Part shown: positions 44,023 to 52,994 of the stretch, one piece after another
Layout of the letters: each line of letters starts with the position of its first letter
How positions within the stretch are numbered: position 1 is the first letter of the stretch
Source of the DNA: JAISGQ01 sp045536305
GTDB lineage: Bacteria; Bacillota; Clostridia; Oscillospirales; Acutalibacteraceae
Length of the DNA: 64,000 nt
NCBI GenBank assembly: GCA_045536305.1
Contig: JAZSNH010000054.1
Coordinates: forward strand, 1 to 64,000
Direction of reading: 5' to 3'
Translations under genes and position numbers: made by a program
The notes under the pieces: generated by a model
Told to the model about the DNA's origin: nothing
Database searches by the model: none
Seen by the model: the letters and a program-made list of their open reading frames with translations, nothing else

Positions 44023-45135
44023 TTAAATCATTGATTTATGCTTTAAGAGCTCTTTTTTGATGAAGACCTCTTCCAAAACCTCTTCTGTTAAATCGCCGAA
44101 GGCAGGTCTGCCGCTGCCGATCTGATTCTGAGCCATTTTGATGTTAAGCTCGATAAATACGGGATCTCCCTGATCATCGACCGCAAAATCCCAGCCTATC
44201 AAGCGGAAGAATGGCATCTGAGTATGCATTTTTTTGATTGTTTCAATTATCCTGTCGTAGCTGGGAACCTTAATTTCCTTGAATTTCAATCCGTTAGGAT
44301 GTGCATCTTCCCATGTATACTGTCTTGTAAGAGCCTTTTCCTCAAGCCATCCGTCGGGCTTAATGGAGCAAGCGGTGCCGCCTGCGGCAAAATTGTCTAC
44401 TCTTGAGCCGTTAACGCCCATTCGCAGCTGTGCCGACAGAATATATACTTTATCATTAAAGAAGAAAGAAATTGCACGCACGGTGTTCAGAGAAGTGGGG
44501 TTGATCCTTGCAAGATCGGGATGCTGCTTTACAAGACGCTGAACGACAAAATTGGAAACAAATTGCTCGAAGTACTTATCTACTGTGTCTTCGGGCATTT
44601 TATCCTTTTCAAAAAAGTTGACGCTGCGTCCTTCGCCGCTGTCTATTGCCGGCTTGAATATGAGGTTTTCCTCTTTTTTGCAAAGTGCTATAGCTTCTTC
44701 CTTTGAAATAAGTACATTGTCTTCGGTATAGAATACTCCGCAAATGTTTTTAACGACCATTTCCGGCTTTTTTACACCGGGGAAAACACGGTCGTACGTT
44801 GCCTTTCCGGAGTAGGCGGTTCTTAAAAGTATGTGATTAAAATGAGGAATAATGTACTTATACCAAATGGAATCGGGAATGTATCTGGGATTGTATGCAC
44901 CTTCGCTTTGTCCGTATATATTGTACCAGAAACGCTTGGGGCGGATTCCGTAAGGCTTCCAGTACTTTACGACATTATTTCGAAATTCCTTTGCAGAACC
45001 TTTATATCCGCCCTTCATGGCTTTATATGTCTTTTTTCCGTTCTTTGTGAGCTTTATAGCCTGTAAGGATTGTACCGTGTTAATATGCACCTTGTGCATT
45101 AGTTTATGAACATACAACTGGAGTCTGAATTTCAT
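44023..45135 (-). CDS. Sugar-transfer-associated ATP-grasp protein, copy 4
   Basis: 370 residues. Core: T-S-L-N-T-V-R-A-I-S-F, D-N-F-A-A-G-G-T-A, H-P-N-G-L-K-F-K-E-I-K-V-P and P-V-F-I-E-L-N-I-K-M-A-Q-N-Q. The metal-site ending E-L-N-I-K differs from the E-G-N of its paralogues. The start at 45135 has AAAGGGG in range; a longer frame to 45174 lacks a site. It follows the PurK-like ATP-grasp gene in the transcript. Confidence 0.83.
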   Translation of the reverse strand: MKFRLQLYVHKLMHKVHINTVQSLQAIKLTKNGKKTYKAMKGGYKGSAKEFRNNVVKYWKPYGIRPKRFWYNIYGQSEGAYNPRYIPDSIWYKYIIPHFNHILLRTAYSGKATYDRVFPGVKKPEMVVKNICGVFYTEDNVLISKEEAIALCKKEENLIFKPAIDSGEGRSVNFFEKDKMPEDTVDKYFEQFVSNFVVQRLVKQHPDLARINPTSLNTVRAISFFFNDKVYILSAQLRMGVNGSRVDNFAAGGTACSIKPDGWLEEKALTRQYTWEDAHPNGLKFKEIKVPSYDRIIETIKKMHTQMPFFRLIGWDFAVDDQGDPVFIELNIKMAQNQIGSGRPAFGDLTEEVLEEVFIKKELLKHKSMI

Positions 45136-45202
45136 TCTGTGAAATCCCCTTTCTCTATTTTGAGCATCCGTCAAATTTTCTTATTTTTTTCGCAATAATA
45201 TT

Positions 45203-46477
45203 TTACTTGTTAAGGCGATTTATATCAAAAGGCTTGTAGAGCATGTTGTTTCCGTCAACGTCCTCGACCTTGACAAAACTCTGTATCTTCGAAATTGTTT
45301 CCTGTACTTTCTTGATATCCTCATCAATAATAATTGCTCTGAAAACCTGCTGGAGCAGCGGTTTTGCATCAGTTATTTCTTCACCGACCTCATGGCGGTA
45401 CTCTGCAAGCTGTATATTTTCTATCTTACGCACTTCTTCGATTCCGCTCATTGAACCTATAATGCCGGGATGTGCCCAGAGATTGAAGGTCACACTGTAC
45501 TTTGAAAAGAACGGATTATCCATCGAGAGCTCGTAGCCCTGCATTTCACCTGTCAATGCATGTGCGATCATCATCTTCATGTAGTTAATTCCGTTTTCTC
45601 TTGAGATATGACGGTAATCGCTTGCTCCGTTAGGTCTGTAGCCCATTTCAAAAACAGCAATTTTTTCATCTGTTGCAACACCCTGGAAAAATACGCTGCC
45701 GTCTGTTGCCTTCATGCCCTTGAGCATACGTTTAATAGCTATATCGGTAGTTTCGATAAAACGCTTTGTATAGCGCGAAGGATTTAAAAGCACATCACCC
45801 TGAGACTGTATATCCGGATTGTCATGAGAAATATATTTGTCTCGCATAACAGATAAGCTTACTTCTCCGTTTTTCAAGGTGTATGTAACAGTTATCTCAT
45901 CTCCGACCATATATTCTTCCACAAGAATATGCTTGCTCGGAGAAATACTCATTGCGTAGTCGTAAGCATCACGAAGCTCGTCAACGTTTCGGCAAATATT
46001 GATCCCGCGTCCGCCGTACATATCTACAGGCTTAACAATGACAGGGAAAACAACATTGCTGCTATCTACGCCGTTTTTCTTGATTTCTTCTGTATAATCT
46101 GTCGGAACGGGAACCTCATATTTCAGGCATGTTTCCTTGAAAAAGCTCTTGTCACGTGATAATCTTATCTGCTCACGCGTTGCATAAAAGTGGTATCCCA
46201 TTCTGTCGCAGATCTCTCGTGCGTAAGGCAGCATTCCGTCCATAAATGCAGTAAAAATTCCGTCAATGCGTTCCTTTTTGCACAGCTCAACCACGGCGTC
46301 AACATCTGTAGTGCTGACCATATATGCCTTATCGGCTAATTTTTTTGCGGGAGAATCCGGCAAATAGTCTGTAACTACGGTGTATATTCCCATTTCCTTT
46401 GCATATTCCACAGCTTCGCACAGCGAACGGATAGCGCCCAGGAAAAGTATTCTCTTACCCTTTAAATTCTCGTACAT
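45203..46477 (-). CDS. ATP-grasp ligase, PurK/biotin-carboxylase-like fold
   Basis: 424 residues. N-terminal Rossmann part (L-F-L-G-A-I-R-S-L, G-I-Y-T-V-V-T-D-Y-L-P-D-S-P-A-K), then the ATP-grasp core (K-P-V-D-M-Y-G-G-R-G-I, I-L-V-E-E-Y-M, later F-E-M-G-Y-R-P-N-G-A). Paralogue of the gene at 32.9-34.1 kb. Members of this group attach amino acids to carboxylates, and the tail after the ATP-grasp domain probably forms the lid. AGGAGG precedes the ATG. Confidence 0.83.
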   Translation of the reverse strand: MYENLKGKRILFLGAIRSLCEAVEYAKEMGIYTVVTDYLPDSPAKKLADKAYMVSTTDVDAVVELCKKERIDGIFTAFMDGMLPYAREICDRMGYHFYATREQIRLSRDKSFFKETCLKYEVPVPTDYTEEIKKNGVDSSNVVFPVIVKPVDMYGGRGINICRNVDELRDAYDYAMSISPSKHILVEEYMVGDEITVTYTLKNGEVSLSVMRDKYISHDNPDIQSQGDVLLNPSRYTKRFIETTDIAIKRMLKGMKATDGSVFFQGVATDEKIAVFEMGYRPNGASDYRHISRENGINYMKMMIAHALTGEMQGYELSMDNPFFSKYSVTFNLWAHPGIIGSMSGIEEVRKIENIQLAEYRHEVGEEITDAKPLLQQVFRAIIIDEDIKKVQETISKIQSFVKVEDVDGNNMLYKPFDINRLNK

Positions 46478-46483
46478 TCTAAC

Positions 46484-47473
46484 TTACCTCCTAATATCTG
46501 AATAGCAATTTTTTACGATTTGTATAAGCTGAAGCATATCTTCTTCACTGTACCTCTGATCAACAGGCAGCGGCAAAAGATAATTACTCAGGTCTGCCTC
46601 GATCGAATCACTAGGAACAACATCAAGCAGATATTTCCACCATTGCGGTACATACACCTTATTCTCTACAAGGCTTTTTCTCAAAGCATTATCCTTTACA
46701 TACAACGGGTAATTCATTCCCGGTTCCACGTTGATCTCAAAAGGAAGACAGTTTATATCCTTCAGATTATCATGAAGGATCTCAAAATTACGTCTGCGCT
46801 TTTCCATTAACACGGAATAATCAACAGCCTTAAGCATCTTCTGCGTCAAAACAGACATACATCTGATCTCTTCGCCCAAATCTTTTTTACTGTCCAGATT
46901 TTCCTTATATGCGGCATTTGTTCCAAGCTCGATGCTCTTAAATAAAAAAGCAGCTCTGTCCCACGAAATATCCTGCGGATAATCCGAGAAGACCTTTCTG
47001 TCTCCGCCCCATATAAGGTAAGCGCCATCACACAAGCCCACAAATTTTCTGCATGAATATACATTGAATATATCCGGATCCAGAAGCGGTTCTGCGTAAA
47101 ACGCCTGTGTATTATCAAAAATCACACGACGATATCTGTTTTTTATCTTATTTAATCTCTCTTTTGAAATTATGCCAAAATAATTGACATAAAGAAGCCA
47201 CTCATCAGGTTCGATATCGGAAACCTTCGGCTCAAGATTTTCATCTAAGAAGTAATACTCTATGGGCACATCATATTTTATCAATGTGTCCCGAACAACA
47301 TTGCAGTTGTAATACGGTATATAGACCTTCTTAGGTTTTACGCTGAGCATTGCGGCTGCAATTGCATTTCTGCCGCAATTGAGTCGTAAGATATTTGCAC
47401 CTTCGTATTTTGAAAAAAGCTCTTCCCCTTCCGTCAAATCAAAGGGCAGATATCCGCCAAATTCTTTATGCAC
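46484..47473 (-). CDS. PLP-dependent aminotransferase-like protein
   Basis: 329 residues, shorter than usual DegT/DnrJ enzymes. N-terminal L-R-L-N-C-G-R-N-A-I-A-A-A, V-Y-I-P-Y-Y-N-C-N, the D-N-T-Q-A-F-Y block and V-Y-S-C-R-K-F-V-G-L-C-D-G-A-Y-L. The Lys in S-C-R-K-F is in the position of the PLP-binding Lys, so it appears catalytically competent. Its substrate is unknown; a sugar or amino-acid donor for the surface polymer is inferred. It starts at a GTG behind GGAAGGGG and ends six bases before the next gene. Confidence 0.68.
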   Translation of the reverse strand: MHKEFGGYLPFDLTEGEELFSKYEGANILRLNCGRNAIAAAMLSVKPKKVYIPYYNCNVVRDTLIKYDVPIEYYFLDENLEPKVSDIEPDEWLLYVNYFGIISKERLNKIKNRYRRVIFDNTQAFYAEPLLDPDIFNVYSCRKFVGLCDGAYLIWGGDRKVFSDYPQDISWDRAAFLFKSIELGTNAAYKENLDSKKDLGEEIRCMSVLTQKMLKAVDYSVLMEKRRRNFEILHDNLKDINCLPFEINVEPGMNYPLYVKDNALRKSLVENKVYVPQWWKYLLDVVPSDSIEADLSNYLLPLPVDQRYSEEDMLQLIQIVKNCYSDIRR

Positions 47474-47515
47474 ACCGATTCCCCTTCCATCAGTGATATA
47501 ACACGGTTTATGCTG

Positions 47516-48457
47516 TTACAGCTGTTTTGTAAATGAATATTTTAAGCTTCTCTTACAGCCAACACTTTCCTTGAAATCACACAATCCGTAATTGGGTATG
47601 CTTTCTTCCGTTGCGGTTGCCTTGTCGAGAATCTTGTAGTTCTGTTCCGCATAATAGTGAATTGTATAATCGGTCAGGAAATTCATTCCGTTGTACTGCC
47701 AGCATTCAGGTATGTATCCGCAGTAAATGCCCTGAACGATCCTATCGTTTATGCGATACAGGACTTCTGCCACGATACCTTTTCCTTCATGTCTTACAAT
47801 AAAAACATCATGCTCAACCAATTTCATAGTGTCCATAAGCTGCTCCAAGGTAAGTCTTGTGGGTCTTCCCTTGGAATCATGGTTGTATTTTATGATGTTG
47901 TAAGCCTCTTCTATCTCTTCATCGGTTTTGCAGTGCTGAACCGTAAGACCCATTTTTTTGCTTTTTCTCAGACCTTTACGTCCTTTTTCGGGAAGGCGGA
48001 CCGTATAATCGCCGCAGGTCAATTCCTCAAGATCAAGCGCATAGCTGATGTCAAGATTAGTCACCTTGTATGATCTTCTGTAAAATGCACTCACCCACGC
48101 ACTGAGCAAATGCTCATTGTAAAAAAGCGGCGGAAAGATGAAACGTATTTCCTTTACCCCAATTTCATTACAATAGCTTTCCAATGCCTCCAGCGCTTCG
48201 TCCACTGCCTCGACCTTTGCACCTGAACGAATCTCAACCGGATACGAATACGGCGCGGAAAAAGGGCATTTCATTACACCGTTCAGAACGCCGGCGATCA
48301 GTCCAAATCTGTATGAAGTATCCTTAGCTATCAGCAGGTAGTGAACTTCGTCCACTTTATTACTGTTAAGCTCACAGAATGCAGGTTCATTAAAAAACAC
48401 TTCTCTGTTTGGAACCGTTTTTTCGTATTCCTCTTTTGATACCCTTATAACTTTCAT
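47516..48457 (-). CDS. GNAT/FemAB-like acyltransferase
   Basis: 313 residues with two GNAT-like halves. The N-terminal half includes F-F-N-E-P-A-F-C and F-P-P-L-F-Y-N-E; the C-terminal half has the K-G-R-K-G-L-R-K-S-K-K-M-G basic patch, Y-N-I-I-K-Y-N-H and the Y-A-E-Q-N-Y-K-I-L-D block. This double fold is typical of FemAB and related N-acyl or aminoacyl transferases. It sits between the sugar transferase and the PLP enzyme, suggesting it acylates an amino sugar of the polymer. Confidence 0.65.
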   Translation of the reverse strand: MKVIRVSKEEYEKTVPNREVFFNEPAFCELNSNKVDEVHYLLIAKDTSYRFGLIAGVLNGVMKCPFSAPYSYPVEIRSGAKVEAVDEALEALESYCNEIGVKEIRFIFPPLFYNEHLLSAWVSAFYRRSYKVTNLDISYALDLEELTCGDYTVRLPEKGRKGLRKSKKMGLTVQHCKTDEEIEEAYNIIKYNHDSKGRPTRLTLEQLMDTMKLVEHDVFIVRHEGKGIVAEVLYRINDRIVQGIYCGYIPECWQYNGMNFLTDYTIHYYAEQNYKILDKATATEESIPNYGLCDFKESVGCKRSLKYSFTKQL

Positions 48458-48479
48458 TGACCGGATTTCCTTTCATACT

Positions 48480-49367
48480 CTACTCGTTATTTGCCGTGAT
48501 AAGATCCTGTTCCTCATCTGCTTTTTTCGGTATGCTGTAACGTTCTTTTGCTCTTCTCAGGCCGATAGCATATCCATCTTCACCATATCCTACAAAATAA
48601 ATCGCTTTTTCTGCATGTGCACCTCTTTTTTTCAATGAAAAAGTCATCTTTATAAGCAAGAAAATAAGCTTGACATCGGTTGCAAAGCTTACATTCTCGA
48701 CATACCATACATCATTTTCAAATTTAAGCTGATACAAAGCTTCTTTATTTTCCAGGGTAATAACTCTGGGGCATTCAAGACCCGGACGGACCGCATGTCT
48801 CATCTTGTGTCTTTCGCTCATTCTTTCCGCGAAGAACACAGGCACAGGTCTCGGCCCGATAATGCTCATATCACCCTTAAGGACATTCCAGAAGTTTGTA
48901 AGCTCATCCAATGAAAATTTACGCATAAATTTACCGAATTTTGTAACTCTCTGCGCCGCCGGGAGAAGACGTCCGTTTTCATCAAGCTTATTATTCATAT
49001 TTCTGAATTTTGCCATTACAAACAATTTTCCGTTTTTGCCGACTCGGCTTTGTTTATAGAGGATAGGCCTTCCGACATCACATAATGTGAGAAATGCAAA
49101 AATTGCATAAATCGGAAGCAAAAGAAGGCATATAGGAAGCGAAACGAGAATATCGAAAAGCCTTTTTACAAAACAAGTGTATAATGTTTTTCTTGCTTTT
49201 ACAGGCTTGTCGTTGGCATTTACACTGTCAAGGAAGTTTTCTCTAAGGAAATTTGCCATCTCCTCTTCCTCTTTTGAAACCAGATTAAAATTGCCGACCA
49301 CCGAAGGCTTTTCCGTATTATTATTTATTGTCTCTTCCTTGTCTTTTTCCAAGATAACCTGTTTCAT
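48480..49367 (-). CDS. Undecaprenyl-phosphate sugar-1-phosphate transferase
   Basis: 295 residues. A soluble N-terminal part of about 75 residues precedes the membrane-reentrant region K-R-L-F-D-I-L-V-S-L-P and the catalytic domain: R-V-G-K-N-G-K-L-F-x-M-x-K-F-R-x-M, L-P-A-A-Q-R-V-T-K-F-G-x-x-x-R, S-L-D-E-L-T-N-F-W-N-V-L-K-G-D-M-S-I-I-G-P-R-P. These are the signatures of the PglC/WcaJ bacterial sugar transferase family, which starts lipid-linked glycan synthesis. Which sugar is transferred is unknown. Confidence 0.93.
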   Translation of the reverse strand: MKQVILEKDKEETINNNTEKPSVVGNFNLVSKEEEEMANFLRENFLDSVNANDKPVKARKTLYTCFVKRLFDILVSLPICLLLLPIYAIFAFLTLCDVGRPILYKQSRVGKNGKLFVMAKFRNMNNKLDENGRLLPAAQRVTKFGKFMRKFSLDELTNFWNVLKGDMSIIGPRPVPVFFAERMSERHKMRHAVRPGLECPRVITLENKEALYQLKFENDVWYVENVSFATDVKLIFLLIKMTFSLKKRGAHAEKAIYFVGYGEDGYAIGLRRAKERYSIPKKADEEQDLITANNE

Positions 49368-49438
49368 AATTTCTATACCTCATTCACACTGATTAAAGTA
49401 TTCTGCACAAGTAAAAATCCGCATTTATGCTGTGGAAT

Positions 49439-50533
49439 TTATTTGTACTCGTTAATTACTTTGATAACATAATCAATCTCTTCATCCGGCATACCTGCAT
49501 AGAGCGGTATGCTGACTTCTTTTCTTGCATACGCTGATGCATTGGGGAAGTCTTCCCATTCGTAGTTCCATTCCTTGTAGCACTCTGCCACGTACGGCGG
49601 AATGGGATAATGAACCTGTGTTCCTATTCCGTTATCAGCTAAGTACTTCTGAAACTTTTCGCGCTCTTCGCAAAGTATCGGGAAAAGGTGGTATACATGG
49701 GTAACGTTATCGCGAACCTGAGGAATTTTTATATTTTCGTTCCTGATACCGTTTATGTACTTTTCTGCAATTCTTTGTCTCTCTCGGGTAGTCTCGCCGA
49801 TGTGAGACAGACCGACTTTTAAGCACGCTGCCTGAATTTCATCCATTCTGCTGTTTATGCCGTTTATTTCATTGCAGTATTTCACCTTGCTGCCGTAATT
49901 GCGAAGTAATCTCAGCTTTTCCGCAAGTTCATCGTTGTTTGTTACAAGTGCACCTGCATCGCCCAAAGCGCCGAGAGGCTTTGTCGGATAAAAGCTGAAG
50001 CAGCCAAGATCGCCGAAGGTTCCTGTAAGCTGTCCGTTAAAGGTGGAGCCATGGCACTGGGCACAGTCTTCCACGACAAACAGTCCGTATTTTTTTGCAA
50101 GCGCTGTGATCTCGTCCATTTTGCAGGGCTGTCCGTAAAGGTGAACCGGAAGGATTGCCTTTGTGTTTTTATTGATCTTTGACTCGATATCAGCCACATC
50201 GATCTCCATGTATTCATCCGAATCAACAAATACCGGAGTCGCACGATTTTCTGTTATTCCTATAACCGATGCAATATATGTACCTGCAGGAACGATAACC
50301 TCATCTCCCTCGCCGATTCCGAGCGCACGGAATGCAAGTATCAATGCATCGGTTCCGGAGTTTACCGCTATGCAATGCTTTACACCAAGGAAAGCAGCAA
50401 ATTCGGCCTCAAACGATTCCATTTCCTTGCCCAGAATATACCATCCGGACTGAAGAGCTCGAAGTGCTGCATCTTCATATTCATCCTTATAAATATCATA
50501 CTGACGCTTAAGCACAGAAAATTTTACATCCAT
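49439..50533 (-). CDS. DegT/DnrJ/EryC1 sugar aminotransferase
   Basis: 364 residues, PLP-dependent. V-N-S-G-T-D-A-L, E-D-C-A-Q-C-H-G-S and S-F-Y-P-T-K-P-L-G-A-L-G-D-A-G-A (PLP Lys) identify the sugar aminotransferase family. With the adjacent 3,4-ketoisomerase gene it fits the 3-amino-3,6-dideoxy route (FdtB/QdtB type), giving dTDP-Fuc3N or dTDP-Qui3N. The exact sugar cannot be distinguished. Confidence 0.9.
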   Translation of the reverse strand: MDVKFSVLKRQYDIYKDEYEDAALRALQSGWYILGKEMESFEAEFAAFLGVKHCIAVNSGTDALILAFRALGIGEGDEVIVPAGTYIASVIGITENRATPVFVDSDEYMEIDVADIESKINKNTKAILPVHLYGQPCKMDEITALAKKYGLFVVEDCAQCHGSTFNGQLTGTFGDLGCFSFYPTKPLGALGDAGALVTNNDELAEKLRLLRNYGSKVKYCNEINGINSRMDEIQAACLKVGLSHIGETTRERQRIAEKYINGIRNENIKIPQVRDNVTHVYHLFPILCEEREKFQKYLADNGIGTQVHYPIPPYVAECYKEWNYEWEDFPNASAYARKEVSIPLYAGMPDEEIDYVIKVINEYK

Positions 50534-50562
50534 TGCTCGATTTCCTCCAACAGCTTTTATGT

Positions 50563-50985
50563 TTATATAAGTTCGGGGTGATTCTTCATATATTCAAGAA
50601 ACTCCGTATAATCTCTCAGATAATCGCTCTCATCATATCTATCTGAAGCAGCTACGCACAACACCGAATCACTTTCCATCCAGTCCATTGTATGCCATAC
50701 ACCGGGACCAACAATAAGTGCCTTGGAAGGTGAATCCAATAAAACATCATCCTTTTCTCTGCCATTGTCAACGTTGACTCTTATGCTTCCGCACGGACAA
50801 AAAAGCAGCTGCCACAATGTCTTGTGAGCATGATGTCCTCGTCTGATTCCTTCTTTGGTTCCGCTTATGTAATAGACACGTTTAATATCAAAATTTATAT
50901 CTTTTCCTGGCTCAAACACAGACAGACAACCCAAAGCTTCATCGTTTCCATGGCGAGTATTGATTGTAATCAACTCATATAACAT
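50563..50985 (-). CDS. dTDP-4-oxo-6-deoxy-glucose 3,4-ketoisomerase-like cupin
   Basis: 140 residues of the FdtA/QdtA/WxcM type. R-V-Y-Y-I-S-G, R-R-G-H-H-A-H (catalytic His pair), C-P-C-G-S-I-R-V and P-G-V-W-H-T are the cupin motifs. These enzymes move the keto group of dTDP-4-keto-6-deoxyglucose from C4 to C3. The aminotransferase gene follows directly. dTDP-sugar-forming RmlA/RmlB are not in this window. Confidence 0.88.
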   Translation of the reverse strand: MLYELITINTRHGNDEALGCLSVFEPGKDINFDIKRVYYISGTKEGIRRGHHAHKTLWQLLFCPCGSIRVNVDNGREKDDVLLDSPSKALIVGPGVWHTMDWMESDSVLCVAASDRYDESDYLRDYTEFLEYMKNHPELI

Positions 50986-51038
50986 AACAAACCACTCTTC
51001 TTCCCTTGATAAAATTCCTGTTTTTTACCTTTTTCTAT

Positions 51039-51695
51039 TCACTGTGTTATTTTCATTATCTCTTCATGAATATCTTCTATACTGCGCATAGCACCCTCAT
51101 TTGTGCACTTTACAATCTTCCATCCAAGTTTTTCAGCACAGTAATCGGCAGCCCTTCTCGACTTGTTCAGGTATTCAAGATTGCTCTCGTGAATATCCTT
51201 TTTCTCCTCGTTGCCCTGATAGCGCTTGGTCATCAGACCCTGGCTGACCTCTGTATCGGTCTGAAGATAGACAACACAATCCGGTGCGGGGATACCCATC
51301 AGCTCGTATTCATGCTTGAAAAGCCAGTTTAAATATTCATCCCACTTGTCCTCCGTCAGCTTTGAGCACTGGTGGATTGCATTCGATGTGGTATATCTGT
51401 CGGCAATGATCACTCCGCCATTGTGGTAAAACGCTCCCCAGTCTTTCTTGTAACTTGCATAACGGTCAACTGCATAAAAGCACGATGCAGCATAGGCATT
51501 TACATCCTCAGGATTTGTTCCGAACTGCCCTGCAAGGTACATTTTGACAAGCGCCGAGGAATCGCTTTCGTAATCCGGAAAAGATACTTTGCGAACCTGT
51601 TTGCCCATATTGATAAAAGCTTCTGTGAGCTTGCCTGCCTGTGTTGCCTTGCCGCTTCCGTCAAGACCTTCGATAACAATCAATTTTCCGTTCAT
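51039..51695 (-). CDS. Thymidylate kinase-like protein
   Basis: 218 residues. P-loop G-L-D-G-S-G-K-A-T-Q (about 10-19), the D-R-Y-T-T-S-N-A-I-H block and a lid region with K-R-Y match dTMP kinase. It is first in the surface-polymer operon, behind a leader of about 300 nt. A role in supplying dTTP for the dTDP-sugar steps downstream is plausible but inferred; it could equally be the cell's general enzyme. Confidence 0.85.
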   Translation of the reverse strand: MNGKLIVIEGLDGSGKATQAGKLTEAFINMGKQVRKVSFPDYESDSSALVKMYLAGQFGTNPEDVNAYAASCFYAVDRYASYKKDWGAFYHNGGVIIADRYTTSNAIHQCSKLTEDKWDEYLNWLFKHEYELMGIPAPDCVVYLQTDTEVSQGLMTKRYQGNEEKKDIHESNLEYLNKSRRAADYCAEKLGWKIVKCTNEGAMRSIEDIHEEIMKITQ

Positions 51696-51699
51696 TTTT

Positions 51700-51990
51700 A
51701 CTTCCCTCTGTTCTTATACATCATTTTCCGAGAATAAGATTAAGCTTACGCTAAAAAATTTCCGTCTGTGAGTCTTATGTCAAGACTGATTTTCACAAAA
51801 AAGGAGTGCCCGCAGCTGCCATCCCCTTGCCTGTTGATTTGAATATTCATTATCCTGATTTCAAACCGCAAATCGGCACCGCAAAGCACCGATGTCAACA
51901 TGCCAGTCAATGAGCATACCCGTCCAGTCCATGCAGCACACGATATTGTGTATATCACGCGCGTGTATAAACATAGATATACAAAAAACT
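51700..51990 (-). promoter_or_regulatory. Long leader of the surface-polymer operon
   Basis: About 290 nt of untranslated RNA would precede the thymidylate kinase gene. It contains a GU-rich hairpin (TCGGTGC with GTGCCGA, about 51870-51895) and, near 51800-51835, an AAGGGG / CTCCTT stem with a C-rich loop followed by TTTTTT, which looks like a weak attenuator. No known family (for example an ops/JUMPstart or EAR element) was recognised. Confidence 0.45.
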
Positions 51991-51996
51991 ACTAAA

Positions 51997-52024
51997 ATTA
52001 TATCTGTTTGAACAAAAAAGTCAA
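51997..52024 (-). promoter_or_regulatory. Promoter of the surface-polymer operon
   Basis: Minus strand: TTGACT (52024-52019), 16-base spacer, TATAAT (52002-51997). Confidence 0.75.
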
Positions 52025-52450
52025 TAGAATTGCCCTTTCTAAATATGTACAAACTGTAAACTAAGCAACGTTTCGTTTCTTCGTAAAATCGACTATTTTA
52101 TCGTAAATTATACACAAAAATCACCTGTTTCGACACAATTCTTTTCATGTGTGTAGGTTATTTTAACATTACGCCGTGTTTTTTATCGATTATTTACTAA
52201 AAAGTCTCTGAAAATACTGCATTGCGGGATTTTTCAGCCAATTTATTTTTTCTTGTAATTTAATGTTTTTCCCTTGATTTACCTCTTCCAAAAATTTTAA
52301 ATTTTCTTTTTTGTGAGAAAAATTTCATGATACCGTGATTTTATAAATATTGCTTTGCATCATTTGACAACTTTAAGGATTTTGTTTCTTATAAAAACTA
52401 AATATACGGCTAACAGTTGAAAATTTACTTCAAAAACAGTCTATTGAAAC
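52025..52450. other. AT-rich gap without a recognised gene
   Basis: About 425 bases between the surface-polymer promoter and the terminator of the next operon. No reading frame with a ribosome binding site, no RNA family and no repeat was recognised. Runs of A and T dominate. Confidence 0.6.
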
Positions 52451-52454
52451 AAAG

Positions 52455-52489
52455 AAAAAAGAGCAGAATTTTATCTTCTGCTCTTTTTT
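52455..52489. terminator. Terminator of the radical-SAM/SSSSSF operon
   Basis: AAAAAAGAGCAGAA (52455-52468) pairs with TTCTGCTCTTTTTT (52476-52489), loop TTTTATC. It is symmetrical and T-rich on both strands; on the minus strand it directly follows the last stop codon. Confidence 0.9.
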
Positions 52490-52980
52490 TATTCAGGTAT
52501 CGCTATACGCCACGAAACATTCATGGTTTCCTCGTATTCGTCCCATTCGAATTCTTCCATAAATTCGGGCTTGAGTATATACAGCTCGGGGACTTCCTCA
52601 AACTTGTATTTATCTCTGTCCTCGGCAGGTATCTCCATTTCCTCAAGGTCAAAAACCACCGGAGGTAGATCGAAGGAATACAGAACCTCATCGCCTTTAT
52701 AGTGATAATGCTGTATCCATTCCGGCTCGCTGATATCGTAGCCGATAATCTCAAGCTCAACGCCAAGTCTTTTTGCAATCTCCCGCAAGGTCTCATCGCC
52801 TTTATTCATACTACGAACATCATAGCGGCATTCGCCGAACGCACAAAGGATAAAGTCATCATCGGCGCCGTACTCGCCCGCAACACCTCTGTCGTAGCTT
52901 GGAAAATCAGCGTTGAACATTTCATAGCAGGCATCCTTTCTGCCCTTGATTCTCATTTCAAATGTACATACATTTGCCAT
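52489..52980 (-). CDS. Unrecognised acidic protein, last gene of the SSSSSF operon
   Basis: 163 residues, soluble, no signal peptide. It begins M-A-N-V-C-T-F-E-M-R-I-K-G-R-K-D-A and has an acidic C-terminal half (E-E-M-E-I-P-A-E-D-R-D-K-Y, F-E-W-D-E-Y-E-E). The 'V/I-K-G-x-K-x-x' opening is similar to that of the preceding gene (I-V-V-K-G-T-K-E-Q-L), so the two may share an alpha/beta fold. No SSSSSF block. GGGAGAAA precedes the ATG, 14 bases behind the upstream gene. No function is proposed. Confidence 0.85.
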   Translation of the reverse strand: MANVCTFEMRIKGRKDACYEMFNADFPSYDRGVAGEYGADDDFILCAFGECRYDVRSMNKGDETLREIAKRLGVELEIIGYDISEPEWIQHYHYKGDEVLYSFDLPPVVFDLEEMEIPAEDRDKYKFEEVPELYILKPEFMEEFEWDEYEETMNVSWRIAIPE

Positions 52981-52994
52981 TTTTGTTTTCTCCC

